From: Enterobacteriaceae bacterium | GTDB lineage: Bacteria > Pseudomonadota > Gammaproteobacteria > Enterobacterales > Enterobacteriaceae | Direction of reading: 5' to 3' | Assembly: GCA_031253755.1 (NCBI GenBank) | Contig: JAIRVT010000032.1 | Coordinates: 21,844-85,843 of the forward strand | DNA: 64,000 nt | In this document: positions 51,559-59,938 of the stretch, piece after piece | Position numbering within the stretch: the first letter of the stretch is position 1 | Layout of the letters: each line of letters begins with the position of its first letter | Position numbers and translations under genes: made by a program | Notes under the pieces: model-generated | What the model saw: the letters and a program-made list of their open reading frames with translations, nothing else | What the model was told of the DNA's origin: nothing | Databases searched by the model: none

Positions 51559-52038
51559 TCAGTTATTAATGTACATCTTCATCGAAGTCACATCTTCTCC
51601 TCCATTACACTTTGATTCCTGATCGTTGCAGGTAAATGAAAGCGGGATAGAACAGTCTTCGACTGTATTAAAATAGAGCATCCAGGGTTCTGAACCGAAT
51701 GGTGTTTGCAGGAATTCTACATAACAATATTTTGTTTCTGAATTGGGTTTAGCATATTGAATGGACCATACCTCGTCTTTATAGTCTCCGGCGCAACCAG
51801 CAAAAGAATTATTACTATCTTGTATATCAAAGGATATAGTTTGGTGAGGGTATAATGTACTGAATTTAGGCCCAATATCATACATACAAGAGGAGTTTGT
51901 AACTGCAAGAGTCACAGTGGCACCATTACTTTTATTTATAAATTTCACATTGTAATATTTATTAGCCAATACGCTGTGTGCAAAAAGCATCATGCTTAAA
52001 GATAAACTATAAACAAAATATTTTTTTATTTTTTTCAT
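51559..52038 (-). CDS. Six-cysteine secreted protein, paralogue 3
   Basis: 159 aa with a signal peptide (MKKIKKYFVYSLSLSMMLFA, cleavage after VLA). The mature protein shares NKYYNVKFINKS, the six cysteines and the C-terminal SKCNGGEDVTSM with paralogue 2. DNA after the stops of copies 2 and 3 (about 50920-50960 and 51520-51560) is also nearly identical, so the unit was duplicated with its flank. First of the three in transcription order. Function unknown; a secreted effector or binding protein is possible. Confidence 0.75.
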   Translation of the reverse strand: MKKIKKYFVYSLSLSMMLFAHSVLANKYYNVKFINKSNGATVTLAVTNSSCMYDIGPKFSTLYPHQTISFDIQDSNNSFAGCAGDYKDEVWSIQYAKPNSETKYCYVEFLQTPFGSEPWMLYFNTVEDCSIPLSFTCNDQESKCNGGEDVTSMKMYINN

Positions 52039-52377
52039 GTTTATTTCCTCAATATGTTAAATCCATAACTTGGGTGAAATAATGATGCAGCATTCTCTTT
52101 TCATTAAAAAATAAACGAATAAATATCGAGATTCAATGCAATAGCAAAAGAATACTGTAAACAGGTGAAAAGTATTTTTGTTTTTTTAATTATAGCAGGA
52201 ATTAATAAAAGCAAAGTTGTATTTGATGTTTTATTTGCATTGATATGAGATGATATTTTTATTTATTAAATTTTCTTGTTTTTATATTATTCCTCACCTT
52301 TTAATTAATGAGGAATAATAAAACAATTGCTTCTCAAACAGAATGTTATATTTTTATAAGAAATATAAATAATATTG
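52039..52377. other. AT-rich intergenic region
   Basis: 339 bp between the first six-cysteine gene and the treC stop. It likely contains the six-cysteine gene promoter and a treC terminator region (an AT-rich inverted repeat around TTCCTCACC/TGAGGAATAA near 52290-52320). No gene seen. Confidence 0.4.
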
Positions 52378-54138
52378 TTATATTGAAATTAAATACAGTG
52401 ATTCATAAGGTTTGATCTCCATTTTTTTCTCCATTTTTGCTGGCGATGAGCTTTTAGTTGATGATGAATCGTCAGTGGATGATGAATAGTTACCGAACAA
52501 TATCCGCCACGTTTTCTGTGTAAGAGCCGTTTCAGGAGACCAAATTTGCGTTTCATCACTGAGATTCGCGATAACCAGCAATGTCTGATCCTGCCAGCAG
52601 CGCCGGTAACACCATAGCGAAGGGTGTTCAGGCAACAGATCCTGATAATCACCATACGTCAGGATCGGCTGGGTTTTTCTGAATTGAATCAACTGTTGGT
52701 AGCAATAGAATACCGAATCCTGATCCTGCAATGCAGCTTCTGCGTTGATATCGCCGTAATTATCGCAGGCCGCGATCCACGGCGTGCCAGAGGTAAATCC
52801 CGCGTTGGCGGAATTATCCCACTGCATCGGCGTGCGGCTATTATCACGGGATTTCTGCGCCAGAATGGCCAGTATCTCTTCTGGCAGCATGCCTTGCTCA
52901 ATCCGCCCGTGGTACATATTCAGGCTTTCGATATCGCGATAATCTTCTATATTCGCAAAATGCGGGTTCGTCATGCCCAGCTCTTCGCCCTGATAAATAT
53001 AGGGTGTTCCCTGCATACCATGCAGTACCATTGCCAACATTTTGGCGGATATTTTATGGTGCTGCTTTTTATCACCAAAACGATCATCACCAAAACGGGA
53101 TACGATGCGTGGTTGATCATGATTACACCAAAACAGTGCATTCCAGGCTTTTTGGTGCATACCCTGTTGCCAGATGGAGAAAATCTTTTTCAGTTCAACG
53201 TAATCCGGTTTTGCCAGCGCCCACTTTTCGCCATTCGGGTAATCCACTTTCAGATGATGAAAATTGAATGTCATCGAGAGTTCATTGCCCGCCAGCGCAC
53301 TATAACGGACACAGTGCTCAAGACGGGTGGAGGACATCTCACCGACAGTCATTAGCCCTCTGGGCTGAAAAACATCGCGGCTCATTTCCTGCAAAAATTC
53401 ATGTATCCGTGGGCCATCGGTATAAAAACGGCGCCCATCGTCAGAATCCTCATTTAGCTCATTATTAGAATAAACCTGCGGCTTTGAGACCAGATTGATC
53501 ACGTCCAATCTTAAGCCATCGACACCACGATCAGCCCAGAACTCACAGACTTTTTTCAGCTCAGCCCGGACAGGCTCATGCTCCCAGTTCAAATCGGCCT
53601 GTTCAACCGCAAACAGGTGGAGATAGTATTGCTGGCTTTCTGCGTGCCACTGCCACGCATTACCGCCAAATTTAGATTTCCAGTGAGTCGGAGGCAAGCC
53701 ATTGGCGCTGTTTCGATCATTAACACTGTTTCGATCATTAACACCGTTTCGCCAGATATAAAACGCGCGATAGGGGTTGTTGGGATGCTGTGCGGCCTTA
53801 AACCACGGATGTTCAGTCGAGGTATGGTTAAAAACCATATCCAGAATAATGCGAATGCCACGCCGATGGGCCTGTTCCACCAGATGCTCAAAATCCGCCA
53901 TCGTGCCATATTCGGGATTAATGGCGCAGTAATCGGCAACATCATAACCATTATCGACCTGTGGCGAGGGGTAAATCGGCGTAATCCAGATAGCCCCGAT
54001 GCCGAGGCGCTGTAAATAATCCAGACGCTGAGTGATCCCGTTAATATCACCCGTGCCATTGCCCGTGCTGTCCTGAAAACTCTTGGGATAGATTTGGTAG
54101 ATAGTGCTATCCAGCCACCACGGTTGTTGTTCAATCAT
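52378..54138 (-). CDS. treC: Trehalose-6-phosphate hydrolase
   Basis: Splits trehalose-6-phosphate into glucose and glucose-6-phosphate in the cytosol. Start ATG 54138 (MIEQQPWWLDSTIYQIYPKS) matches E. coli; the ORF upstream is treB antisense-frame read-through. GH13 motifs: DMVFNHTS, DGLRLDVINL (nucleophile Asp), a GEMSS acid/base region, and NHDQPR. The 586 aa exceed E. coli (551). Two repeat-derived inserts explain this: NDRNSVNDRNSAN from an 18-bp duplication (53708-53743), and a Ser/Thr-rich loop plus KMEKKMEIK near the C-terminus (about 52417-52485). Confidence 0.95.
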   Translation of the reverse strand: MIEQQPWWLDSTIYQIYPKSFQDSTGNGTGDINGITQRLDYLQRLGIGAIWITPIYPSPQVDNGYDVADYCAINPEYGTMADFEHLVEQAHRRGIRIILDMVFNHTSTEHPWFKAAQHPNNPYRAFYIWRNGVNDRNSVNDRNSANGLPPTHWKSKFGGNAWQWHAESQQYYLHLFAVEQADLNWEHEPVRAELKKVCEFWADRGVDGLRLDVINLVSKPQVYSNNELNEDSDDGRRFYTDGPRIHEFLQEMSRDVFQPRGLMTVGEMSSTRLEHCVRYSALAGNELSMTFNFHHLKVDYPNGEKWALAKPDYVELKKIFSIWQQGMHQKAWNALFWCNHDQPRIVSRFGDDRFGDKKQHHKISAKMLAMVLHGMQGTPYIYQGEELGMTNPHFANIEDYRDIESLNMYHGRIEQGMLPEEILAILAQKSRDNSRTPMQWDNSANAGFTSGTPWIAACDNYGDINAEAALQDQDSVFYCYQQLIQFRKTQPILTYGDYQDLLPEHPSLWCYRRCWQDQTLLVIANLSDETQIWSPETALTQKTWRILFGNYSSSTDDSSSTKSSSPAKMEKKMEIKPYESLYLISI

Positions 54139-54158
54139 AGCGATTCTCTTCTTTCCTG

Positions 54159-55592
54159 TTAGCTCACGGCGCCATCGACTAGTGCCGCTTTGCGCTCGTT
54201 CCGCCGATACATCAACACCGTAAGTACCATTGGCACAATAATCACGACCAGAATCGCGATCAGGTAAATCAGCCAAAATTGAGGTTTGATAGACAGAATG
54301 CCCGGCAGGCCGCCCACACCGATACCATTGGCGGCCACATGATTGAATCCACACAGCAGGCCCGCGAGGCCTGTGCCAATCATCGCGCAGAACATCGGGT
54401 AACGGTATTTCAGATTGATGCCGTACATGGCGGGTTCAGTCACGCCGAGATAAGCTGAAATGGCTGCCGGAACAGAAATTTCCCGCTCATTTGTCTTTTT
54501 ACTGGCCCAGATAATGCCAACAACCGCCGAACCTTGCGCGATATTGGACAGGGCAATAATCGGCCAGATAGGCGTTCCGCCTGTGCTCTGGATCATTTGC
54601 AGATCAATGGCGAGCGTTGTCTGATGGACGCCGGTAATCACCAGCGGAGCATAGAAAAAACCAAACAGCGCCGACCCAATCGGGGCAAAACTGCCGGTCA
54701 TCAGGCTCTTAACGCTCCATGCAACAGCATCACCCATTGCGCGCCCAACCGGGCCGATCAACGCATGGGCAAGGAAAACCGCCAACAACAGGGAAACCAC
54801 CGGCACAACCACCAGATAAAGATAATCCGGCACCCATTTTTTCAGCCGCGTTTCAATCCACCCTAGCGTCAGGCCAGCCAGCAGGGAAGGAATAACCTGT
54901 GCCTGATAACCCACTTTGGAAATAGCAAACCAGCCAAAATTCCAGACTTCCGGCACTTGTAGCCCAAGTAAATTTGCGTTCATTAATTGCGGCGAAACCA
55001 GCGTGATCCCCAAAATGATGCCGAGAATGGGAGTGCCGTCCATTTTTTTCACCGCAGACCAGCAAATACCGACAGGCAGATACAAAAATATCGCTTCACC
55101 AATCAGCCAGAGAAAATCATAGATGGATTGCCAGACGGGATAGAGTTGAGTGAGCGGTTTTCCTTCACTGAATGGAATATCACCGATCAGATTACGGAAG
55201 CCTAATATCAGGCCACCGCTGATCAGGGCGGGCAATAATGGGAAGAAAATCTCGGCAAAATGTGAAATTGCATTTTCATACCACTTCATATTTTGCCGCG
55301 CGGCTTGTTTAACCTCTTCCTTATTGACCGCTTGCTTTCCGGTGGCGGCAAGCAGGGCTTTATAATAGCTATCCACATTCGTCCCGATAACCACCTGAAA
55401 CTGCCCGGCATTGGTAAAACAACCTTTAACCATCGGCAATGCTTCAATTGCTGTGGCATCGGCTTTTTCCGGGCTATTAAGCACAAACCTGAGCCGGGTA
55501 ATACAATGGCTCACGGAAGCAATATTCTCACCCCCTCCGATCAACTTAATAAGATTATCAATATCTTTTTGATTTATTTGTTTTTTACTCAC
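54159..55592 (-). CDS. treB: PTS trehalose-specific EIIBC component
   Basis: Imports and phosphorylates trehalose to trehalose-6-phosphate. Start GTG 55592 follows AAAGGAGAAA and gives the E. coli-like N-terminus (KKQINQKDIDNLIKLIGG); the upstream Met at 55655 is unlikely. The EIIB phosphocysteine is in ASVSHCITRLRF. The EIIC part has about ten hydrophobic segments with the conserved GVTEPAMYG motif. EIIA must come from another gene (Crr in enterics). Cotranscribed with treC, 20 bp apart. No treR lies upstream in the window. Trehalose is the main insect blood sugar. Confidence 0.95.
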   Translation of the reverse strand: MSKKQINQKDIDNLIKLIGGGENIASVSHCITRLRFVLNSPEKADATAIEALPMVKGCFTNAGQFQVVIGTNVDSYYKALLAATGKQAVNKEEVKQAARQNMKWYENAISHFAEIFFPLLPALISGGLILGFRNLIGDIPFSEGKPLTQLYPVWQSIYDFLWLIGEAIFLYLPVGICWSAVKKMDGTPILGIILGITLVSPQLMNANLLGLQVPEVWNFGWFAISKVGYQAQVIPSLLAGLTLGWIETRLKKWVPDYLYLVVVPVVSLLLAVFLAHALIGPVGRAMGDAVAWSVKSLMTGSFAPIGSALFGFFYAPLVITGVHQTTLAIDLQMIQSTGGTPIWPIIALSNIAQGSAVVGIIWASKKTNEREISVPAAISAYLGVTEPAMYGINLKYRYPMFCAMIGTGLAGLLCGFNHVAANGIGVGGLPGILSIKPQFWLIYLIAILVVIIVPMVLTVLMYRRNERKAALVDGAVS

Positions 55593-56092
55593 GTTTTTCT
55601 CCTTTATATGGCAAGAGTTGTGAATAATTATTTTTATGACGAAAAATTCATACATTTAAATAATAACAAAGTTATCCTAATCAGATTTCAGCACTTTTAA
55701 TATGAAAAGATATATTGTTTGAGTTTTGGATCACATTTTATTTTATTAAGTTGTGAATAAATCATTATATATTAATAGTATTTATCACTTAATACACCAT
55801 TAATTTAATTAATGATTAAAACAAATAATAAATAGAACCATATTCATAATTTTTACTTGTTTTATTATAAATTAAAATCCTGTTTAATCTAAGTGTAAAT
55901 TAAATAGAATTTTATTATTCCAATGAAAATTACGGTTTTATTTCATCATATGGCATTATAAAAAACGGATCGCAATCTTTATACCCACAATGCAAATAAA
56001 TAGGTTTATCATTATTTATAAATATAATTACCCGAAGCCATTAATTATTCATCCTTATGTTATGATTTATTATTTGGTTAATCATGAGTTAT

Positions 56093-56160
56093 ATATGATT
56101 TTTCATAATATTGAGAGTATCAGTAAGGAATACTCCTATTATTTTGTAAAACTATTTATG
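56093..56160 (+). repeat. AGAGTATC repeat lacking the hairpin
   Basis: TCATAATATTGAGAGTATC, CAGTAAGGAATACTCC and TATTATTTTG-type sequence match the flanks of 56276-56391, but the GC hairpin between GTATCAGTA and AGGAA is absent. It therefore resembles an empty site. Confidence 0.7.
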
Positions 56161-56229
56161 TTATGACCTTATTAACAAAATTTAATATAGTTATCCAATT
56201 TCTATACTACCACAGTTGATAATCCGATC

Positions 56230-56391
56230 TATACTCGATAAATTTCAAGTTATAATCTGCAAGATAACGCAAAGCCTTATATATGCCTTTCCATAATAGT
56301 GAGAGTATCAGTAGTGATTTTTCCTTATCCCGCGCGCCGTGCGGGATAAGGAACACTCCTATCATTTTGGAAAGTTATTTACAATAATTAC
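56230..56391 (+). repeat. TATACTC end plus AGAGTATC repeat with GC hairpin
   Basis: 56230 begins TATACTCGATAAATTTCAAG, an end of the TATACCC family. 56276-56391 is the AGAGTATC repeat holding the hairpin TTCCTTATCCCGC / GCGGGATAAGGAA (56321-56333 and 56341-56353, 7-base loop). The composite is related in inverted orientation to 49040-49135. Confidence 0.7.
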
Positions 56392-56413
56392 ATATTTTAT
56401 AGGATAAATAACA

Positions 56414-57304
56414 ATGGATAACCTTGGAGTTCTCGAAATTTTCGTTCGTGTAAGTGAAACACGAAACTTTACCGCAGTAGGCAATCAATTAGGTATATCA
56501 TCTTCAGCTATCAGCAAAGCAATAGGCCGATTGGAAGAAAAATTGCAGGTACGACTTTTCCATCGCTCCACACGTACAGTAACTTTAACGCCAGAAGGTA
56601 CTATATTCCTAACGCGTTGTCGGCGCATTCTTGATGAAATAGAAGCAGCCAAAAGTGAACTCTCCGAGTCACAATCTTTTCCCCGTGGAAAATTAAAAAT
56701 AAGTATGCCATCAATTGGTATACTCTTTATGCCTCAGTTCGTAAAATTCAGCCAACAATACCCTGATATTGAATTAGAAATAGATAGCACAGATGACTGT
56801 GTTGACTTAATTGAAGAAAGATTTGATGCTGTAATACGTATAGGTGAATTGACGGATTCACAATTAATGGCTCGTGTACTCGGTACTTATAAAAGAATAT
56901 TGGTTGGTTCTCCTGATTATTTATTAAAAACCGGAATCCCTGAAAGACCGGAAGATTTAAATAAACATACCTGTATAATGTATCGTTATAAAAATACTGG
57001 GAAACTGGATATCTGGCCAATCAATCAACATCATCCAGCTGTACAAACTGAATGGCCTATTAAAATAGTTGTTAATACACTTGAACCATTAATTTCTTGT
57101 GCCGAGAATGGTCTTGGCATCGCCTGTATTCCTGATTTAGCTGTACGTCATCAACTAACTACAGGAAAACTTATTCCCGTTTTAGATGATTTTAACCATG
57201 ATATAACAACATGTAGAATAATTTGGTCTTCTGGAAAATATTTACCTCCGAAATTAAGAGTGTTTATAGATTTTATGGTGGAAAATACATTTAAAAACAA
57301 TTAA
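56414..57304 (+). CDS. LysR-family transcriptional regulator
   Basis: The 296-aa protein has the N-terminal winged HTH (NFTAVGNQLGISSSAISKAIGRLEEKL, about 18-43) and a LysR effector-binding domain (about 90-293). The sequence is of the CrgA/DmlR type (LFHRSTRTVTLTPEG). It lies 202 bp before a co-directional MFS gene with a palindrome between them, so it may control that exporter. Codon use is AT-rich compared with the MFS gene. Confidence 0.9.
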   Translation: MDNLGVLEIFVRVSETRNFTAVGNQLGISSSAISKAIGRLEEKLQVRLFHRSTRTVTLTPEGTIFLTRCRRILDEIEAAKSELSESQSFPRGKLKISMPSIGILFMPQFVKFSQQYPDIELEIDSTDDCVDLIEERFDAVIRIGELTDSQLMARVLGTYKRILVGSPDYLLKTGIPERPEDLNKHTCIMYRYKNTGKLDIWPINQHHPAVQTEWPIKIVVNTLEPLISCAENGLGIACIPDLAVRHQLTTGKLIPVLDDFNHDITTCRIIWSSGKYLPPKLRVFIDFMVENTFKNN

Positions 57305-57380
57305 TTGCTATTTAATTAACAATTTAGAATATTTTCATGAATAATAACAAGTTAAGAGTAATCTGAGTTTTTATTTCAGT

Positions 57381-57404
57381 ATATATGACAAATATGTCAT
57401 ATAT
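57381..57404. promoter_or_regulatory. Palindromic operator candidate before the MFS gene
   Basis: ATATATGACA and TGTCATATAT form a perfect 10-bp inverted repeat with a 4-bp spacer (AATA), 103 bp before the MFS start. Such a site could bind the adjacent LysR protein, though LysR boxes are often less symmetric. Confidence 0.5.
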
Positions 57405-57506
57405 GTTATCCATTACAGCCTATTTTTCTTGTTTATATAAGTCGGCACTATACCAAATTCAGACTCTATTAAGGCTAAGAACGCCTCAACTTGGGAAATC
57501 TCATTA

Positions 57507-58697
57507 ATGAATAAAACGATTGTATTTGCTCAACATCAAGAAGTTAAACGGTTACCAATCGCAGCTCTGCTTGCTTTAGCGATGGCCGCTTTTATCACGT
57601 TGCTAACCGAAATTATGCCGGCAGGGTTGCTTTCTTTTATTGCCGCAGGATTGGATATTTCTGAAAGTCTGGCAGGCCAGTTTATTACCGCCTATGCCAT
57701 CGGTGCGTTAGTTGCTGCCATTCCCGTGACTGCCCTGACACAAGGGATGCAGCGGCGCCCTTTATTATTGACAGCCATCTTCGGCTTTGCCGTTATTAAT
57801 CTAATCACCGCACTTTCCGACAACTATCATGTCTCACTGGTCGCCCGTTTCTTCGCGGGTGTTTTCGGTGGCATCGTCTGGTCACTGCTGGCGGGTTATG
57901 CGGTCCGTATGTCACCTTCCCATCTTAGCGGGAGGGCGATTGCGATATCGAGCGCAGGGGGAACGATTGCTTTGGTGCTCGGTGTGCCACTGGGGTCATT
58001 ATTGGGTCGCTTCATCGGCTGGCAAGGTGCTTTTGTATTGATGTCAGTTCTGGCATTACTGCTGATTGTATGGGTGATTGCCATCGTGCCAGATTTTCCG
58101 GGCCAAACTAAAGAACAGCGCCAGCCTCTGGTCGGCGTATTGATGAAAGCAGGCATTCCTGCGGTTTTGTTTGTCGTCTTTACTTTCGTTATCGCCCATA
58201 ACATTCTTTATATTTATATTGAGCCGTTTCTTGAATCTTCAGGTTTATCCAAGTATGTCGATATTATTTTGCTCATCTTCGGGCTTGGCGCGATAGTCGG
58301 GTTATGGTTTGTTGGCACCTTAGTTGATCAACGGCTGCAATGCCTTGCTGTGGCGAGTATCGTGATATTTGCATTTACCGCATTGTTGCTCGGTCTTTGG
58401 GGTAATATTCCACAGGTTGTGTATCTCTCAATGGTGGTTTGGGGCATTGCTTTCGGCGGATTTGCTACGATTACTCAGGCGGCATTAGCGCGTTTTGCCG
58501 GTGATTCAGTTGATGTTGCACAATCAATTTATACGACAATCTGGAATACCGCAGTTGCTGCTGGTGGCATCCTCGGTGGTATTTTGCTTGATCGCGCCGG
58601 CGCAAATTCTTTCGCCTGGTTCGTGACTGCCCTGCTTATCATCTCGCTTTTAAGCACCATTTTTGCCATGAACAAAGCATTGCGGCGTCAGAGGTAA
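57507..58697 (+). CDS. MFS transporter, DHA1 family (YdhP/AraJ-like)
   Basis: The 396-aa protein has twelve hydrophobic segments, the ITLLTEIMPAGLLSFIAAGL first-helix pattern typical of AraJ/YdhP/SotB efflux proteins, and RFFAGVFGGIVWSLLAGYA in helix 4. Members export sugars, arabinose-like compounds or drugs; the substrate here is unknown. The gene has core-like composition and lies downstream of a LysR gene. Confidence 0.87.
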   Translation: MNKTIVFAQHQEVKRLPIAALLALAMAAFITLLTEIMPAGLLSFIAAGLDISESLAGQFITAYAIGALVAAIPVTALTQGMQRRPLLLTAIFGFAVINLITALSDNYHVSLVARFFAGVFGGIVWSLLAGYAVRMSPSHLSGRAIAISSAGGTIALVLGVPLGSLLGRFIGWQGAFVLMSVLALLLIVWVIAIVPDFPGQTKEQRQPLVGVLMKAGIPAVLFVVFTFVIAHNILYIYIEPFLESSGLSKYVDIILLIFGLGAIVGLWFVGTLVDQRLQCLAVASIVIFAFTALLLGLWGNIPQVVYLSMVVWGIAFGGFATITQAALARFAGDSVDVAQSIYTTIWNTAVAAGGILGGILLDRAGANSFAWFVTALLIISLLSTIFAMNKALRRQR

Positions 58698-58722
58698 ATA
58701 TCCGATGAGTCAAATACGCTTT

Positions 58723-58768
58723 CTATTCGCCTCATTTATTGAGTAGAATAGCGGCACTATTCGACTCA
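58723..58768 (+). promoter_or_regulatory. Palindromic operator of the vanished fic gene
   Basis: CTATTCGCCTCATTTATTGA and the rest of the palindrome through 58751 form arms CTATTC..CTCA / TGAG..GAATAG; a third half-site CTATTCGACTCA lies at 58757-58768. Together with GGAGGAA at 58771-58777 this is an intact expression signal in front of a 13-codon stub. Confidence 0.6.
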
Positions 58769-58782
58769 TGGGAGGAAACACT

Positions 58783-58824
58783 ATGTGGATTTGGCAAAGA
58801 GATGAGTGGCCTCATTTGTATTAG
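58783..58824 (+). pseudogene. 5' stub of a Fic/DUF4172 family gene
   Basis: After a perfect GGAGGAA, the frame reads MWIWQRDEWPHLY and stops at TAG 58822-58824. MWIWQ-x-x-x-WP is the characteristic beginning of DUF4172-Fic proteins. The remaining ~350 codons are absent; the sequence runs straight into the end of the DgaE-like operon. A deletion that removed the gene body is the simplest reading. Confidence 0.65.
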
Positions 58825-58825
58825 C

Positions 58826-59938
58826 TCAATCTCCAGAAAATAACAAACCCATCTTATCCGCAATAATATCCAGTTGCTTATTTGTCACACTGCGGATATC
58901 CGCTTCGATTTTACCTTCGTTGGCTTTATATTCCCGGAAGTAAATGGCGGTATCCCCCTGACGGAGTTGTTGCAGGATCTCAAAGGTATTTTTGCCTATC
59001 TTCGGCTCGTCAAAGGTTATTTCAGCCCGTGCAATATCACGCCCTGCACTGTCCCAGACGATTTTGGCGGAGACGCCGGGAATACGGTTTACTTTTTCGA
59101 TAAACGGCGCCAGTCTGGCGGCCATCTCCGCCCCGGTTTCTTTTTGCACTTTAAGATACTGTTCAATCGCCAGTGTCAGCCCCAGAATGCCTTCTTTGCC
59201 GATTTTCATGGCGCGACCGATACCGTGGCTTTGCCGTTTTACCCAATCGACATAAGGCTGCCTGCCGAGAACCAGCCCGCTGGTGGGGCCTTCGATGGCT
59301 TTCGCGCCGCTGTAAATCACCAAATCCGCGCCTTGCTGGTAATAAAAGGTTAAATCCTCTTCGGCTGCGGCATCGACAATTAACGGAAGGTTGTGCCGGC
59401 GGGCAATATCCGCCGCCTGTGCGACCGTCAGCATACTTTTCTGCACGGCATGGTGCGATTTGATATAGAGGATAGCCGCCGTTTGCGGCGTGATTTTCGC
59501 GGCAAGCTGAACAGGTGTACATTCATTGGCAAAACCCGCTTCGACCACCCTGCCGCCGCCCAGTGTCACCATGGTTTCAACCGGCGCACCAAAGTTCACG
59601 TTATGCCCTTTGGCAATGACGATATCGCGGGGAACCGATTTTTCTGAGCGATGCAGGTTGAATAGCAAGTCATTGTCATCTTGGGTGATCACGGCGGCAA
59701 CAGACTGGGCGATTCCCGCAGAAGCACAGGAAACAATAACGGCGCTTTCTACTCCAAGTAAGCCTGCGAGATAGCGGCCGGTTTTATCCACCAAATCATC
59801 CATTTCAAAATAGTGCTGAAGCCCTGTGGCAACTTGCTCTATCACTTCAGGGCGGGGCGTTGAAACTCCCAGTATTGTCATGCGTCCGGCAGCGTTGATG
59901 ACCTGCCGTAATTGGTATTTGTCATAGAGAGATGTCAT
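58826..59938 (-). CDS. DgaE-like PLP-dependent ammonia-lyase (SelA family)
   Basis: Start ATG 59938 (MTSLYDKYQLRQVINAAGRMT) is chosen by family N-terminus; the ORF to 60007 is inside the amidohydrolase gene. 370 aa of the SelA/COG1921 type with the PLP-lysine in YSGAKAIEGPTSG and Asp in LIVDAAAEED. DgaE acts on D-glucosaminate-6-phosphate to give 2-keto-3-deoxygluconate-6-phosphate; the substrate here may differ. It overlaps the amidohydrolase by 17 bp and is the last gene of the operon. The KDGP aldolase that often follows in this arrangement is absent. Confidence 0.82.
   Translation of the reverse strand: MTSLYDKYQLRQVINAAGRMTILGVSTPRPEVIEQVATGLQHYFEMDDLVDKTGRYLAGLLGVESAVIVSCASAGIAQSVAAVITQDDNDLLFNLHRSEKSVPRDIVIAKGHNVNFGAPVETMVTLGGGRVVEAGFANECTPVQLAAKITPQTAAILYIKSHHAVQKSMLTVAQAADIARRHNLPLIVDAAAEEDLTFYYQQGADLVIYSGAKAIEGPTSGLVLGRQPYVDWVKRQSHGIGRAMKIGKEGILGLTLAIEQYLKVQKETGAEMAARLAPFIEKVNRIPGVSAKIVWDSAGRDIARAEITFDEPKIGKNTFEILQQLRQGDTAIYFREYKANEGKIEADIRSVTNKQLDIIADKMGLLFSGD

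Larger units (their letters stand above)
55593..56413. other. treB-lysR divergent intergenic region with repeats
   Basis: 821 bp without a gene. It is very AT-rich and contains two copies of the AGAGTATC repeat (56093-56160 without hairpin, 56276-56391 with hairpin) and a TATACTC end at 56230. It must hold the treB and LysR promoters; no clear TreR operator was identified by eye. Confidence 0.55.

Noticed and set aside
52624..53355. Long open frame antisense to treC
   Set aside because: Shadow of treC with no independent support.
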